Positions 35,837-44,039 of a stretch of DNA of 64,000 bases are shown one piece after another. How positions within the stretch are numbered: the first letter of the stretch is position 1; every line of letters starts with the position of its first letter. A program made the translations under genes and the position numbers. A model generated the notes under the pieces. The model saw nothing but the letters and a program-made list of their open reading frames with translations, searched no databases and had not been told where the DNA came from. The DNA is from Sphingomonas sp. (lineage in GTDB: Bacteria; Pseudomonadota; Alphaproteobacteria; Sphingomonadales; Sphingomonadaceae): NCBI RefSeq assembly GCF_025353885.1, contig NZ_JANXNX010000005.1, positions 1 through 64,000 of the forward strand, read 5' to 3'.

Positions 35837-36943
35837 CTATGTCGCCCGCTGCCAATACCCAGCCCATTTGCGTGACTGTCCGCAAGTCAGGGCTGCGCTC
35901 GCAACCCGCGAAGCCTGTTCGCCATTGGGGGCGCGGCGGTGATCTTCACGCCATGCAGCTTCACCAGCATACGCTTGTAGGTATGGCCCTGCGATATAGT
36001 GATGCGTCCCGACTTCCATCCGACGAAGGCGGCTAAAGAAGCTCTCTGCCTGATTGGTGCAGACGCCCTTGTCCATGAATGTAACCGAATGATTGACGCG
36101 GTGCGTATCCCAACCGGCGTGAAGCGCGTCCCAACCAGTGCCTTCGTCGGCATAGATCGTTGCCAGCGTTCCAACCCGGTCACGAACGATAGGCACTGCA
36201 TCGCCTTCAACGCGGCACAGGAACGGCAATGACCGTCCGCCACGCTCACGCATGCTCGCGACAATAGCGCGTTCGCCGTCTTTTTTGCCGGGCTTAGCCG
36301 CCTCGATGCTCGGACGAACAAACTTCAGTAAAACCCGGTCTTGGTTTTCGCCCGTTGTCGTTTCCAATTCTATCCGGTGCGCGGCGATTTGCCGTTCACC
36401 CTCTCTAGCTTCCAAGGCAGTAAATTTAAAAGCGCTTCGAACGTTCCTGCCATCCGTTTCAAAAACAGCCGCCTCTATCAAGCCGCCTGCGTTAGGATCG
36501 CGCGCGATAGCTGCCAGAGCCTTATGGTAATCTGCCAAATCAGATTTGGTTGCCTTTACGTCGCGACCACCCGGCACAAAATACTTTCGAAGCCTTCCGC
36601 CAAGATCGCCGACGAACTTCGTAAGAATTTGCCCTTTGTCTATGGTGTCGATGATGTTGATGCCGGGTAGCGACGTCACCGTTGAAACGGCCCATGCGAT
36701 CAGATCAGCCTCGATGCATCCGGCTCGTACCTCCTTGACGAAAAATTCGCTGTCCGTTTTTAGTTGCGGGTAGTGTTCCGCAACGTACTTTTCGAATTGC
36801 GACCCAATTCCGACAAAATTGCCAATGAAGTCCGACAGCGCGACCGGGTCATGCGTGTCCAACTTGATACGAATATGTGCGCCCGTTTCCCCCATAGCTT
36901 CGCTGTATGAGGGACGAGCATTTAAAACGTCAAGAAATTCCAC
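35837..36943 (-). CDS. Chimera: uncharacterised N-terminal domain fused to the C-terminal catalytic part of an IS1595-type transposase
   Basis: A 368-aa ORF starting at GTG 36943 behind a strong AAAGGAG site. Residues 1 to about 222 (DPVALSDFIGNFVGIGSQF; VLLKFVRPSIEAAKPGKK) are not transposase-like; they resemble an uncharacterised conserved protein family that I know only as hypothetical. From about residue 225 it becomes IS1595-type: IYADEGTGWDALHAGW (D266), VNHSVTFMDKGVCTNQAESFFSRLRR (E300) and HHYIAGPYLQAYAGEAAWREDHRR. The zinc ribbon and first catalytic Asp of the transposase are missing, so it should be catalytically dead. The join is in frame at GERAIV, near 36255-36285. Confidence 0.8.
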   Translation of the reverse strand: MEFLDVLNARPSYSEAMGETGAHIRIKLDTHDPVALSDFIGNFVGIGSQFEKYVAEHYPQLKTDSEFFVKEVRAGCIEADLIAWAVSTVTSLPGINIIDTIDKGQILTKFVGDLGGRLRKYFVPGGRDVKATKSDLADYHKALAAIARDPNAGGLIEAAVFETDGRNVRSAFKFTALEAREGERQIAAHRIELETTTGENQDRVLLKFVRPSIEAAKPGKKDGERAIVASMRERGGRSLPFLCRVEGDAVPIVRDRVGTLATIYADEGTGWDALHAGWDTHRVNHSVTFMDKGVCTNQAESFFSRLRRMEVGTHHYIAGPYLQAYAGEAAWREDHRRAPNGEQASRVASAALTCGQSRKWAGYWQRAT

Positions 36944-37032
36944 TCTAAAGCTCCTTTATGGAGCGGTAGAATGCAGCTTTGCCACCTTCTGCGATGTGTT
37001 TGCCACTAGGAAAGGTGGCCTGCGTCATCGCC

Positions 37033-37058
37033 TTGGTGCAACTGCTACATAATACCGC
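37033..37058 (-). repeat. Right terminal inverted repeat, 26 bp
   Basis: Exact reverse complement of 34716-34741. The 89 bp between it and the chimeric gene start (36944-37032) hold the promoter and ribosome-binding site of that gene and nothing else recognisable. Confidence 0.92.
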
Positions 37059-37064
37059 AAATAT
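37059..37064. repeat. Right direct repeat AAATAT of the mobile element
   Basis: Copy of 34710-34715 on the other side of the element. The 37065-37158 stretch to the SOUL gene stop shows no gene. Confidence 0.6.
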
Positions 37065-37158
37065 GTCGGTGACCGCTCTGGTAGTCGGTTGACCCACATT
37101 CCTGCGTAGAAGCCATGCACGCTGCCTCGGATCAGGTCGTTGCGCTGCCCTCGGGTAA

Positions 37159-38082
37159 TCAACGAGTGCTAAGCGTGATCAATACCTCATTGCGGCGCAG
37201 GGGGCCGGGCATAACGGGCGAATTGTAGAAAGCGTGTTCGGCCAATCCCTCGCTTGGAAACGCTTTCAGCTGAAGCCAAGACCGCAGCGCTCCTTCTTTG
37301 GCTGCAAGATCGGCGTCACCCGCTCGCCCGGGAAAGCGGACGGCAGCGACCCGGCGTGGAGGTTCATTCGCGACTGTAATCCCGGCGGGTGCTGCAGGCA
37401 GGTCGGCCCGCGCCTTGCCGACGGGCATGATGAAGCGCGTCCGCCAACCGGACTTACTGCTGCCATCCGCCAGCACGGGGGCCATCATGGCGATCTTTTC
37501 CCCGTTACGCGATTTGGCGAAGATGTAGTCCGCCAGAATGGTAAAGCCGCGTTTTAGTGCGGCATCACGAGGGCCGCGGGCCTCGGTTGCGGCGGTCACT
37601 TGGGCTGGATATTCACGAATTTCAAAATCGCCGTCGCGTTCGATGAGCTTGTAGTCGGGCTGGTCGGCCTTGCTCGCGCGCCACAGGAATATTGCAGTGC
37701 CGATCGCGGCCAGCAGCCCGCCCGTTCCGGCCGCCACCGCAGCCACTTGCTTCGCGGTCGGCTTCACTGCGGCCGTCGGCTTTGCATCTGGAGCGGCCCG
37801 AGTTTTCACGGGCGTCCGAGATTTCGACTCGGCCCGGCGCCGGGTCGGCACCTTAGCCTTTACTGTTTTTGCTGACGCGATTTTAGCGATTTTCGGAGCA
37901 GCCAGAGGGGTGATGGTCAAGTCGGCCGCCGTCACCGGTGGAGGCACCGTCGCGCTGGCCTTTGGTGCTGCTTTTGGCTTTTCCGGAGACTTTGCGGCAG
38001 CGGTATTCACCGGCCGCTTGCGTGACGGAGCGCGTTTTGTCGGCACCTTCGCGTTGGGCTTTTCAGGCGGCGTCGTAGGCAT
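37159..38082 (-). CDS. SOUL heme-binding protein with basic, membrane-anchored N-terminus
   Basis: Three parts make up 307 aa. Residues 1 to about 120 are Lys/Ala/Pro-rich and disordered (KRAPSRKRPV; AAKSPEKPKAAPKASA), resembling histone-H1-like tails. One membrane helix follows (AAVAAGTGGLLAAIGTAIFLW). The C-terminal SOUL domain (DYKLIERDGDFEIREYP...KRGFTILADYIFAKSRNGEKIAMMAPV) binds heme in related proteins. ATG 38082 (MPTTPPEKP) has GGGAGAAA upstream. The long basic tail is unusual for a SOUL protein. Confidence 0.85.
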   Translation of the reverse strand: MPTTPPEKPNAKVPTKRAPSRKRPVNTAAAKSPEKPKAAPKASATVPPPVTAADLTITPLAAPKIAKIASAKTVKAKVPTRRRAESKSRTPVKTRAAPDAKPTAAVKPTAKQVAAVAAGTGGLLAAIGTAIFLWRASKADQPDYKLIERDGDFEIREYPAQVTAATEARGPRDAALKRGFTILADYIFAKSRNGEKIAMMAPVLADGSSKSGWRTRFIMPVGKARADLPAAPAGITVANEPPRRVAAVRFPGRAGDADLAAKEGALRSWLQLKAFPSEGLAEHAFYNSPVMPGPLRRNEVLITLSTR

Positions 38083-38176
38083 CGGTTTCTCCCGTCGAGC
38101 AACAAGCATGGTGAGCCCGGCCTCACGCCGGATGCGAAAGTTTCGTTATGATACTCAAATTGTTCGCAACGAAGCG

Positions 38177-38380
38177 TTATTCTTCATCCTCGTCGCTGGC
38201 ATCGTCATCGTCACCGTCGGCCTCTTCAAGTTCCTGAGCACTTTCGATTTCGTCGACGATTTCGACGAGCTGATCCTCGTCGGCCATCAGCTTGGTAACC
38301 GATCCGGACTCGTCCTCGATCGTAAGAAGGAAGCCGTCCTTTGAACGCTTGACCGTGAACTGTTCGAGCATTTTGGCCAT
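38177..38380 (-). CDS. Small acidic hypothetical protein
   Basis: A 67-aa protein (MAKMLEQFTVKRSKDGFLLTIEDESG...) with a short beta-rich N-terminus and a C-terminal run of about 20 Asp/Glu-rich residues (EEADGDDDDASDEDEE). AGGGG lies 8 bp before the ATG at 38380. No known family is recognised. The acidic tail suggests a DNA-mimic or protein-binding role, which is inference only. Confidence 0.7.
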   Translation of the reverse strand: MAKMLEQFTVKRSKDGFLLTIEDESGSVTKLMADEDQLVEIVDEIESAQELEEADGDDDDASDEDEE

Positions 38381-38506
38381 GAAGTTATCCCCTGAAAGTT
38401 CAAATAACGCCTGTGACGCAATCACCGCATTTTGAGAAGTGCAATCTAATTGTCCGGCAAAATGGTCGGGGGATGGCATGGTTCCATGATTTGGCTATCG
38501 TGACGC

Positions 38507-39916
38507 ATGTTTGTTCGCCTGTTTCCCGACCTTGGCACCGGATATCTGGTGCTGGAATGGATTATCCGGATCGGGATGACGCTGGTCGTACCGTTTCGTC
38601 GTTCCGCCGGGGCAACGCGCAGCTGGCTGCTGCTGGTCTATTTCCTGCCGGTGCCGGGCGCACTTTTCTATGCGGCAATCGGACGACCTAAATTCCCACA
38701 ATGGCGCACCGAGCGGTTTGCCAACCTGTCCGGCTTTTACCAATCACTGCGCGAAACGCTGGCTTCTGCCGGACAGGTCGACGGGTTTGAGGAAAGCGCT
38801 GCGTTGGTCCAGCGCGTGGGTGGGATGCCAAAGGTCGGTGGCAATACCGTCGAATTAATTGACGATTACGATGGGGTCGTTGACCGGCTCGTCGCCGATA
38901 TCGACGCGGCCACGCGCCACGTCCGCATCCTTGTATACCTGTTTGCCAACGACACCGCCGGGATGCGGGTGATTGGTGCTCTCGGGCGAGCGAAAACAAG
39001 AGGGGTAGCCTGCCACGTCCTGGTCGATCCCGTGGGCTCCCATAAATGGCTTAAGGGTACACGGATCGCGCTTCAGGCGGCGGGTGTTGAAATCCGCGAA
39101 GCCCTGCCCTTCCGCATTCTGCGCGGGCGTACGCGGCGAGACATGCGCAATCATCGCAAGCTGTTTCTGATTGATGGCCGAATTGGCTATGCCGGTTCAC
39201 AAAATATTGTCGCCAAAGACTTCCGTCCCGGTGTCACCAACCACGAACTCGTCGCGCGCGTTACCGGCCCGATTGTTGCCGAGATGACCGGAGCGTTCCT
39301 AGCCGACTGGTATCTGGAAACCGAAGTCATGCTGGAAGACCGGGTTGACCTGCCCGCCGTTAGCGGTCCCGTAACAGCGCAACTTTTGCCCAGCGGTGCG
39401 GATTATCGGTGCGAAGGGTTCCAGACGTTCCTCGTCTGGAAAATCCATCGGGCTGAGCGACATGTCCTGATCACTACGCCCTATCTGATACCTGACGAGG
39501 ATTTGCTGAGCGCCATGCGGACAGCCGTCCTGCGCGGTGTTATTATCGACCTCGTCATTTCGGCAGTTGCCGATCAGAAACTAGTGAACATGGCGCAACG
39601 CTCCTATTATCAGGAATTGCTCGACAGCGGGGTTCGCATCCATCGTTTCCGCAAATATCTGCTTCATGCAAAAAACGTCACCATCGATGGGTCGGTCGCT
39701 GTTATCGGCTCCAGCAACGTCGACATCCGTTCGTTCCAGTTGAATGAAGAGGTCAGTCTGGTGCTTTACGGAGTCGACGCAGTCGCTCCGCTGTGGGCGA
39801 TCCAGCAGGATTACCTCTATAACAGCGATCTTGTCGACGCCGCACGCTGGCGGCGTCGCCCCGCCCTTCACAAAGTTGGCGAGAACATCGCACGGCTGGT
39901 CAGTCCCCTGCTTTGA
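38507..39916 (+). CDS. cls: Cardiolipin synthase (phospholipase D superfamily)
   Basis: The 469-aa enzyme condenses phosphatidylglycerol to cardiolipin. It has two N-terminal membrane helices and two HKD motifs, NHRKLFLIDGRIGYAGSQN and HAKNVTIDGSVAVIGSSN, each in a PLD domain. The C-terminus is normal. Its end overlaps the outer-membrane efflux gene convergently by 17 bp. Confidence 0.95.
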   Translation: MFVRLFPDLGTGYLVLEWIIRIGMTLVVPFRRSAGATRSWLLLVYFLPVPGALFYAAIGRPKFPQWRTERFANLSGFYQSLRETLASAGQVDGFEESAALVQRVGGMPKVGGNTVELIDDYDGVVDRLVADIDAATRHVRILVYLFANDTAGMRVIGALGRAKTRGVACHVLVDPVGSHKWLKGTRIALQAAGVEIREALPFRILRGRTRRDMRNHRKLFLIDGRIGYAGSQNIVAKDFRPGVTNHELVARVTGPIVAEMTGAFLADWYLETEVMLEDRVDLPAVSGPVTAQLLPSGADYRCEGFQTFLVWKIHRAERHVLITTPYLIPDEDLLSAMRTAVLRGVIIDLVISAVADQKLVNMAQRSYYQELLDSGVRIHRFRKYLLHAKNVTIDGSVAVIGSSNVDIRSFQLNEEVSLVLYGVDAVAPLWAIQQDYLYNSDLVDAARWRRRPALHKVGENIARLVSPLL

Positions 39917-41396
39917 CCGGTGCTGCCGGCATCGTCGGGGGCGGTTCGCCATCGATCAGCATGTCACCGCCGAGCACTCGGTATAAAGTCACAAGATTGT
40001 CCGCCCGCAGCAGGCGAGCCGAGGCCAGTGCTCGCCGCGCCGAATAGAGCGTCCGTTGGGTATCGAGACGGCTGAGGAATGGGTCAATCCCCTCCTTGTA
40101 TCGAGCCTCGGCAAGCATGTCGCTGTCCCGCGCTGCAGCTTCCAGGTCGATCTGCGCTTGGGTCTGAAGCCCGATGGTGCCACGCCGGGCAAGCGCATCG
40201 GCAACTTCACGAAAGGCCGTCTGGACGGTCTGTCGGTATTGCGCGACTGCGAGGTCGCGCTGGGCATTCGCATAGGCGAGATTTCCCCGATTCGCGCCGC
40301 CGTCGAACAGGGGCAGGGAAACCCCCGGTGCCACCGACCAGTTTAACCCGCCGCCGGTAAATAGCGACGATAACGCACTGCTCGCAAATCCAGCAAGCGC
40401 TGTCAGGCTGACCGTCGGAAAGAAATTCGCACGCGCTGCGCCGATGCGTGCGTTGGTTGCTCGCAGTCGATATTCAGCCTCCACCACATCCGGCCGACGA
40501 AGCAATATTTTCGAGTCCAAACCGGCGGGAAGTTCGCTCAACAAGCTGTCGACACTCTCGATCGAGGGTGGAAGCTCGCTATCGGCAATGGTTCCGCCAA
40601 CCAGCAACTCCAATGCATTGCGGTCCTGTGCTACCACGGTGGTAAGATTGGCCGCGTCTGAACGCGCTTGGTCGAGCACGGTTTCGGCCTGGCGCAGGTC
40701 GGTGCGGGGCGCGATCCCCCCCCGCAGCCGCGCCAGAGTCAGATCGACACTGCGCGAGGCGCTGACCTGGGTATCGTGGGCAATGGCAAGCAAGCTTCGA
40801 TCCGTCGCAAACGTTAGATAGGTGCTGGCAATCTCGGCAACCAGCGTCAGGCGCGCGGCGCGGACCCCGGCTTCGGTTGCCAGATATTCCTGCAGAGCTG
40901 CCTTCGAAAGGCTACGAACGCGACCGAACAAGTCGATCTCGAACGCGGAGATGCCGATGTCTGCTGTGTAGGATGTCCGCCTGGCATCGACCCTCGAGCC
41001 CGAGGTGCCGGTTCCCGCGTTGCCTGTTCCGGTTGTGTTGCCCGATTGCGTAGAACCGGACACTCCGGTCGAGATGCGACTGGAGGCGTCGATGCCGGGG
41101 AGCAGCGCTGCGCGCTGGACACGATACTGGGAGCGCGCCGACGCGACGTTTGCAAGCGCAATGGCGATGTTCTGATTGTCGACCAGCGCCCGCGCGATGA
41201 TTGCCTGCAGTCGAGGGTCGCGGAACAAGTCTTTGTAAGTGATGCTCGGCAGGGTGGCTTCAGTATGCCGCAAATATGCGTCGCCAACCGGCCAGCTCAG
41301 CGGTACCGCAGGGGCGGGACGGATATATTTTGGCTCGAGGCTGCATCCCGCGAGTGCCGTCGCACCGAACAATGCCAGGCATAGACGAGCGTGCAC
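39900..41396 (-). CDS. NodT-family outer-membrane efflux lipoprotein
   Basis: TolC-like outer-membrane factor of RND pumps, 498 aa, with lipobox LAGC at the N-terminus (ATALAGCSLEPKY). OEP repeats appear twice (residues about 60-270 and 275-480: FEIDLFGRVRS; PLFDGGANRGNLAYANAQRDLAVAQYRQTVQTAFREVADAL). A Ser/Thr/Gly-rich loop (STQSGNTTGTGNAGTGTSG) is inserted in the first half. The GTG start lies 5 bp after the adaptor gene. No RND pump gene is present in between. Confidence 0.92.
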   Translation of the reverse strand: MHARLCLALFGATALAGCSLEPKYIRPAPAVPLSWPVGDAYLRHTEATLPSITYKDLFRDPRLQAIIARALVDNQNIAIALANVASARSQYRVQRAALLPGIDASSRISTGVSGSTQSGNTTGTGNAGTGTSGSRVDARRTSYTADIGISAFEIDLFGRVRSLSKAALQEYLATEAGVRAARLTLVAEIASTYLTFATDRSLLAIAHDTQVSASRSVDLTLARLRGGIAPRTDLRQAETVLDQARSDAANLTTVVAQDRNALELLVGGTIADSELPPSIESVDSLLSELPAGLDSKILLRRPDVVEAEYRLRATNARIGAARANFFPTVSLTALAGFASSALSSLFTGGGLNWSVAPGVSLPLFDGGANRGNLAYANAQRDLAVAQYRQTVQTAFREVADALARRGTIGLQTQAQIDLEAAARDSDMLAEARYKEGIDPFLSRLDTQRTLYSARRALASARLLRADNLVTLYRVLGGDMLIDGEPPPTMPAAPVKAGD

Positions 41397-41401
41397 CCCG
41401 A

Positions 41402-42562
41402 TCAGGACCCAGCGCGTTTTTTAATCGGAGCGGGTTTCGACCCGGCGGGAACGGGCTTGATCGCCTGTCCCGGCTTGATGCGGATCAAACCCTCCGTGAT
41501 CACCCGATCGCCGGGCTTCAACCCCTTGGTGACCAGCCATTTGTTTCCGATTGCGCGATCGGCGGAAACCGCCCGCTGCACTGCCTTATTGTTCGGGCCG
41601 ACCAGAAGCAACGTCGCGCCGCCCTTGGCATCGCGCGAAATTGCCTGTTGAGGGACCAGAATCGCGGATAGGGCGATGCCCTGCGCCAGCCTTGCTCGCA
41701 CATACATGCCAGGCAACAGCAGGCCGTCGGAATTGGGAAAACGCGCGCGCAGCGTTACGCTGCCGGTATTGGCATCGACCATCGCCTCGGCAAATTGCAC
41801 GGTGCCCGTCGGTGCGTAGTCGCTGCCATCCTCCAGGGTTAGCTTGACCGCCGCTGAAGACATGCCGAGCCCGCCCGAAGCCAGCGCGCGGCGCAGCGCC
41901 AGAAAGTCGGCACTTGACTGTTGAATGTCGACAAACATGGGGTCGAGCCGCTGGATCGTCGTCATTGGACTGACCTGGGCTGACGTCACTAGAGCACCGG
42001 GGGTCACCAGCGACCGACCGATCCGCCCCGTTATAGGCGCAGCGATCCGGGTAAAGCGCAAGTTGATGTTGGCGGTGTCCAGTGCCGCCCGGGTTTGAGC
42101 AACCCCTGCGCCTGCCTGCCGCGCCGCTGCCGACGCGTCGGTCAGGTCCTGCTGGCTGACCGCTTCGATCTTCGCGAGTGGGCGATATCGGTCGGCCTTA
42201 GCTTGCGCGGCTTCGCGCGCGGCACTCGCGTTCTGAAGGTTTGCCTGTGCCTGTGCCGAGGCGGCGCGATAGAGACTGGCGTCGATCTGATAGAGCGTCT
42301 GGCCGGCGCGAACGATTTTGCCTTCGGTAAACAAACGTTCGCGGACAATTCCCGAGACCTGTGGCCGCACTTCGGAGGTTTCATAAGCGGCGGTGCGTCC
42401 CGCCAGTTCCACCGTTAGCGGGACCGATTCGGTCTTTGCCGTCACGAACCCCGCCTCGGGTGTCGGGGGTGCTTTTTTCTCGGGCTTTGAACAAGCGCCG
42501 ATCGCCCCCAAAAGCGCAGACACCAGTATCGCGCGATGAATACGGCTGGGCAGTTTGCGCAT
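41402..42562 (-). CDS. RND efflux periplasmic adaptor (AcrA/MexA type)
   Basis: Membrane-fusion lipoprotein, 386 aa: lipobox IGAC, then VSGIVRERLFTEGKIVRAGQTLYQID (first biotinyl-lipoyl half), an alpha-helical hairpin rich in Ala/Gln, and the second half APITGRIGRSLVTPGALV, beta-barrel and membrane-proximal domains. ATG 42562 is chosen. It bridges an inner-membrane RND pump to the outer-membrane factor encoded next, but the pump gene (about 3 kb) is absent here. Confidence 0.92.
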   Translation of the reverse strand: MRKLPSRIHRAILVSALLGAIGACSKPEKKAPPTPEAGFVTAKTESVPLTVELAGRTAAYETSEVRPQVSGIVRERLFTEGKIVRAGQTLYQIDASLYRAASAQAQANLQNASAAREAAQAKADRYRPLAKIEAVSQQDLTDASAAARQAGAGVAQTRAALDTANINLRFTRIAAPITGRIGRSLVTPGALVTSAQVSPMTTIQRLDPMFVDIQQSSADFLALRRALASGGLGMSSAAVKLTLEDGSDYAPTGTVQFAEAMVDANTGSVTLRARFPNSDGLLLPGMYVRARLAQGIALSAILVPQQAISRDAKGGATLLLVGPNNKAVQRAVSADRAIGNKWLVTKGLKPGDRVITEGLIRIKPGQAIKPVPAGSKPAPIKKRAGS

Positions 42563-42633
42563 TGTCAGATCTAAAGGGACGGTCAACTCGAACTCCAGGC
42601 CAAAGCCAATACCGTCCCCCAGGATCGCCAGCG

Positions 42634-42876
42634 TTATTTCTTGAGCGAAAGTCCGCCGAAACGCTTGTTAAAGCGAGCAACCTGACCACCGGCGTCGAGC
42701 ATTGCGCCCTTGCCACCTGTCCAGGCAGGATGCGACGTTGGATCGATCTCGAGTGTCATGAGATCGCCTTCTTTGCCCCAGGTCGAGCGAGTCTCGAACT
42801 CCGTGCCATCGGTCATCTTGATCTTGATGGTGTGATATTCAGGATGCAGATCTTTTTTCACAGCTATAGCTTTCAT
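42634..42876 (-). CDS. rpmE: 50S ribosomal protein L31
   Basis: L31, 80 aa, beginning [24 protein letters not shown] with the conserved STWGKEGD and THPAWTGG-like (SHPAWTGG) segments. The zinc-binding Cys motif of zinc-type L31 is missing, so this is the zinc-independent form usual in alphaproteobacteria. ATG 42876 is the family start; the longer upstream ORF is spurious. Confidence 0.95.
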   Translation of the reverse strand: MKAIAVKKDLHPEYHTIKIKMTDGTEFETRSTWGKEGDLMTLEIDPTSHPAWTGGKGAMLDAGGQVARFNKRFGGLSLKK

Positions 42877-42964
42877 GTAATGCGGCTGGTTCCGACCAGC
42901 CAGAAAGGAAGCGCGGCCCATAACGGGTGACGCGGCAGTCCGCAACCGAACCAATGCCCCAAAG

Positions 42965-43408
42965 CTATTTTGGGGAGTCGGCAATCATCGCGGTAAAATT
43001 CGCTTCGGCGACCAGCTTGCCGTCAACCAGTGCCCGCCCAGCGAACTTGCAAACCGACGCACGTTTCTGAACAAAGCTGGCCTCGAGCCGAAGCAGGACA
43101 CCGGGCTCAACCGGGTTGCGAAACTTCGCGCCGTCGATTGCCATGAAATAAACCAGCTTGCCAGTGCCGGCGAGCCCAAGTGATTCGACTGCCAATATCC
43201 CGGCCGCCTGCGCCAATGCCTCCACGATCAGGACACCGGGCATGATTGGCCGACCGGGAAAATGACCAGCGAAAAAGGGCTCGTTTATCGTCACGGCTTT
43301 GATCGCAACGATGCGCTCGTCAACGATGAGTTCCTCGACGCGATCCACCAGCAACATCGGGAAGCGATGAGGCAGTGCCGCCATCACCCCCCGAATGTCT
43401 ATGCTCAA
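42965..43408 (-). CDS. fabZ: 3-hydroxyacyl-ACP dehydratase FabZ
   Basis: Hot-dog fold dehydratase of fatty-acid synthesis, 147 aa. The catalytic motif is [26 protein letters not shown] with His and Glu, preceded by [13 protein letters not shown]. The start is uncertain: TTG 43408 ([16 protein letters not shown]) lies one base after the ompH stop and is preceded by AAGG; an ATG further inside would leave a shorter N-terminus. The usual lpxD and lpxA neighbours are missing here. Confidence 0.9.
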   Translation of the reverse strand: MSIDIRGVMAALPHRFPMLLVDRVEELIVDERIVAIKAVTINEPFFAGHFPGRPIMPGVLIVEALAQAAGILAVESLGLAGTGKLVYFMAIDGAKFRNPVEPGVLLRLEASFVQKRASVCKFAGRALVDGKLVAEANFTAMIADSPK

Positions 43409-43409
43409 G

Positions 43410-44039
43410 TCAGCGACCTTGTGGTGCCGCGGTGTTGGCAGCCGCGCCCTGAGCACCTGGTGTCCAGTTCGCGGGTGGCGTAATACTGGCGGTCGGAACG
43501 GTCTTGTTCAGTTCGGCGACGATCGTATCGGTCAGGTCAACCGATGGTGCATAGGAGATCGCAGCTTGTGGAGCGACGACAAGGCTAACGCCCTTTGCTG
43601 TCATTGCCGACTTGATCGCGGCATCCAGCTTCGATCCGATCTGCTCTTCGACATAAGCCTGGGCGCGAGCGATCGGGGCTGACAGACGCTGCAATTCAGC
43701 CTGGGCTGCCTGCTGCTTCTGCTGAATCGCCGTGTACTGCGTCTGTAGCGCGGCCTGGTTGGCGTTGGGAGCCTTTTGGGCGGCCTGGAAAGCAACAATT
43801 TGCGGCTGAAGCTGAGCCTGCAAAACCTTTGAACGCGCATCGAACGCGGCGATTGGCGCCGCATAGGTGGTCTTCATCTGAGTCATCGCCGTCGTGAAGG
43901 CGGTCGTCTTTTGCACAGCACCCTGAACATCGGCCACGCCAACGTTTCCGGCAGCCTGTGCAACAGCGACGGGGACCACGCCTGCGGCGAACGCAAATGG
44001 AGTTGCAGCAAGAAGCGCTGCCTTGATCATTGTTTTCAT
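43410..44039 (-). CDS. OmpH/Skp-family periplasmic chaperone
   Basis: Secreted protein, 209 aa, signal peptide cleaved near residue 28 (AVAQA|AGN). The body has a small beta core and long Gln/Ala-rich coiled coil ([38 protein letters not shown]), matching Skp, which escorts outer-membrane proteins to BamA. It overlaps bamA by one base at 44039. The C-terminal tail is Pro/Ala-rich. Confidence 0.9.
   Translation of the reverse strand: MKTMIKAALLAATPFAFAAGVVPVAVAQAAGNVGVADVQGAVQKTTAFTTAMTQMKTTYAAPIAAFDARSKVLQAQLQPQIVAFQAAQKAPNANQAALQTQYTAIQQKQQAAQAELQRLSAPIARAQAYVEEQIGSKLDAAIKSAMTAKGVSLVVAPQAAISYAPSVDLTDTIVAELNKTVPTASITPPANWTPGAQGAAANTAAPQGR

Larger units (their letters stand above)
34716..37058. 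mobile_element. 2.34-kb element with 26-bp terminal inverted repeats, IS1595-related, carrying passengers
   Basis: Perfect 26-bp inverted repeats (34716-34741 and 37033-37058, outer end GCGGTATTATG) bound a segment with two small genes on the plus strand and a transposase-containing chimeric gene on the minus strand. A 6-bp AAATAT repeat flanks it. The only transposase remnant is the C-terminal catalytic part of an IS1595-type protein lacking its N-terminal zinc ribbon and first catalytic Asp, so the element is probably not self-mobile but may be mobilised in trans. It sits immediately 3' of tRNA-Ser. Confidence 0.8.
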
